From NCBI GenBank assembly GCA_025966255.1, contig JAOPVG010000424.1, positions 1 to 6,184 of the forward strand: a stretch of 6,184 bases of DNA, given 5' to 3'. The notes beneath the pieces were generated by a model that saw nothing but the letters and a program-made list of their open reading frames with translations, made no database searches and was not told the origin of the DNA. Every line of letters starts with the position of its first letter. Within the stretch, counting starts at the first letter, position 1. This document shows positions 5,714 through 6,184 of this stretch, in pieces. The position numbers and the translations under genes are program-made. The DNA is from Jatrophihabitans sp. (GTDB lineage Bacteria; Actinomycetota; Actinomycetes; Mycobacteriales; Jatrophihabitantaceae).

Positions 5714-5730
5714 CGTGCCGAAATGACACA
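5714..5730. promoter_or_regulatory. Candidate activator binding site, copy 3 (SDR promoter, weak)
   Basis: The plus strand reads CGTGCCGAAATGACACA, matching 9 of the 12 fixed positions of TGTnCCAnnnTGGnACA. It lies 49-65 nt upstream of the SDR start. The match alone would be unremarkable; its spacing to the TAGCGT hexamer is what makes it credible. Confidence 0.3.
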
Positions 5731-5867
5731 CCCGGGGGCGACGGTTCCGGGCCCTGCGGGATCAGCGCTCGCCCGGCGGACCGCCGCCGAACGCCGGGCC
5801 GCCAGGTGAGGCGCTACTCCGATCGCACGTTGGTGGCACGCCCGGGGGCCCGGCGCTGACAAATGAT

Positions 5868-5901
5868 CAAGGGCTCCAGCGCCGGAGCGCTGGAACCCTT
5901 G
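5868..5901 (-). terminator. Strong intrinsic terminator-type hairpin, probably of a tRNA gene
   Basis: Arms 5868-5882 and 5887-5901 are 15 bases each around a 4-base loop. On the minus strand all 15 positions pair (one as a U-G wobble, at 5895/5874), and the loop is UCCG closed by C-G, a stable tetraloop type. AUCAUUUGUC follows, moderately U-rich. On the plus strand one pair becomes a C-A mismatch, so the minus orientation fits better. It lies 16 nt past the tRNA 3'-end match, the normal place for a tRNA terminator, and shields the SDR promoter from upstream transcription. Confidence 0.65.
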
Positions 5902-5917
5902 TCGTTCGGTACTTCTT

Positions 5918-5930
5918 TGGTAGCGGGGGC
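5918..5930 (-). other. tRNA 3'-end remnant with encoded CCA, probable attachment site (att)
   Basis: On the minus strand these 13 bases read GCCCCCGCTACCA: the end of a T-stem, a 7-base acceptor strand, discriminator A and CCA. From memory, actinobacterial initiator tRNA-Met ends this way, though I could not check it. Upstream on that strand there is no T-loop, anticodon or other tRNA part, so this is a fragment. Integrases of many mobile elements recombine within tRNA 3' ends, leaving the displaced end plus its terminator at one border, exactly the arrangement seen here. A chance match of 13 bases is the alternative. Confidence 0.55.
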
Positions 5931-6184
5931 CCGATATCACCCCTAGCTACAACCAGCGTCGAGTGGAGCTGCTATTGCGCGCACGACGCGGCTTGGTCTC
6001 GGGCGGTCAACGCACCAGCCGTAACGATCCAGTTGGATCTCGAGGCGGAGGTGCGGTGTGGATCGAATTTCGGATTGGGAGCGGCAACGGCTTGCTGAAT
6101 TGGTCGCGCAGTGTGCCGGCGTGGAGGTTGCAGCAGGAGGTTCGTCGGTCGAGGTATGCGATCCGTCGTGCGGTGATCGCGTTG
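5931..6184. mobile_element. Left end of a putative integrated element, continuing beyond the window
   Basis: Right of the tRNA remnant the base composition drops: in the gene starting at 6058 only 23 of 42 codons end in G or C, against 38 of 40 in a sample of the LLM gene. The genetic context also breaks, with no relation to the catabolic genes. No integrase, transposase or inverted terminal repeat is visible in the 254 bases available, so the element's type cannot be told. Confidence 0.42.
6058..6184 (+). CDS. Unrecognised protein, N-terminal 42 residues
   Basis: A GTG at 6058 follows GGAGG (6047-6051) with 6 nt spacing, and the frame stays open to the window edge. The product starts VDRISDWERQRLAELV, a charged amphipathic helix, followed by a Gly/Ser/Val stretch with two cysteines near 34-38 (VCDPSC). 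No family is recognised. An in-frame stop at 6022-6024 rules out a longer N-terminus. Codon third positions are far less GC-rich than in the neighbouring core genes, which suggests transfer. Caution: the frame starting at GTG 6056 is also open and has higher GC3, but its product is rich in Arg and Trp and reads like a shadow. As the first gene inside the putative element it could be any cargo function. Confidence 0.42.
   Translation, partial: MDRISDWERQRLAELVAQCAGVEVAAGGSSVEVCDPSCGDRV

Larger units (their letters stand above)
5666..6057. other. Gene-poor 392-bp stretch upstream of the SDR gene and across the putative integration boundary
   Basis: I see no convincing gene here. A minus-strand frame of 83 codons (5689-5940) runs through the terminator hairpin, lacks a good RBS and has shadow-like composition. 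In order from the SDR side it holds the SDR RBS and -10 element, a weak 17-bp motif copy, an 11-base copy of the palindrome flank (5804-5814), the hairpin 5868-5901, the tRNA 3'-end match 5918-5930 and about 100 bases of unassigned, lower-GC leader before the gene at 6058. Confidence 0.5.

Noticed and set aside
5689..5940. Minus-strand 83-codon frame upstream of the SDR
   Set aside because: It runs through the terminator hairpin and the tRNA remnant and has no RBS; the composition is not protein-like.
5918..5950. A complete tRNA gene at the tRNA 3'-end match
   Set aside because: Only the acceptor 3' strand and CCA are present; there is no T-loop, anticodon arm or D arm upstream on the minus strand.
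5924..6184. Plus-strand open frame including GTG at 5963 or 6056 and running off the window
   Set aside because: Its GC3 is higher than that of the 6058 frame, so it is not excluded, but the product is Arg/Gly/Trp-rich and reads like a shadow, and the 6058 GTG has better RBS spacing.
1..6184. CRISPR array, insertion sequence or transposase
   Set aside because: No regularly spaced repeats, terminal inverted repeats or transposase motifs were seen on either strand.

Overview
The window looks like chromosomal DNA of a high-GC actinobacterium. Codon third positions are almost all G or C in the core genes (38 of 40 sampled codons of the luciferase-like gene). GTG starts follow strong Shine-Dalgarno sequences, an F420-type luciferase-like oxidoreductase is present, and the enhancer-binding-protein-like regulator has lost its sigma-54 contact loop. 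The species cannot be named from the sequence.

Layout: (1) 1-1407, minus strand: a GTG-started sugar-type ABC permease followed by the N-terminus of a substrate-binding lipoprotein that runs off the left edge; no ATPase is visible. (2) 1408-1616: divergent control region with several inverted repeats. (3) 1617-2471, plus strand: a luciferase-like (LLM, probably F420-dependent) oxidoreductase. (4) 2490-5665, minus strand, in transcription order: an SDR dehydrogenase, a GAF/AAA+/Fis regulator of the AcoR type, and a small protein of unknown function. (5) 5666-6184: a gene-poor stretch with a strong terminator hairpin and a 13-base piece identical in form to a tRNA 3' end including CCA, then DNA of lower GC3 holding the start of an unrecognised gene. 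I read this last part as the edge of an element integrated in a tRNA gene.

Working model: an imported small molecule (permease plus binding protein) is oxidised by the SDR and/or LLM enzymes, and the GAF regulator senses it or a product. Supporting this, a 17-bp palindromic motif, TGTnCCAnnnTGGnACA, occurs in front of the permease/LLM pair and the regulator, with a weaker copy in front of the SDR. In the permease and SDR promoters the motif sits exactly 22 bp upstream of a TANNNT -10-like hexamer, where a class II activator of ordinary sigma-70-type polymerase would bind. That fits a regulator that keeps the enhancer-binding-protein architecture but lacks the GAFTGA loop and the Walker B acidic pair. 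The substrate cannot be told from the sequence.
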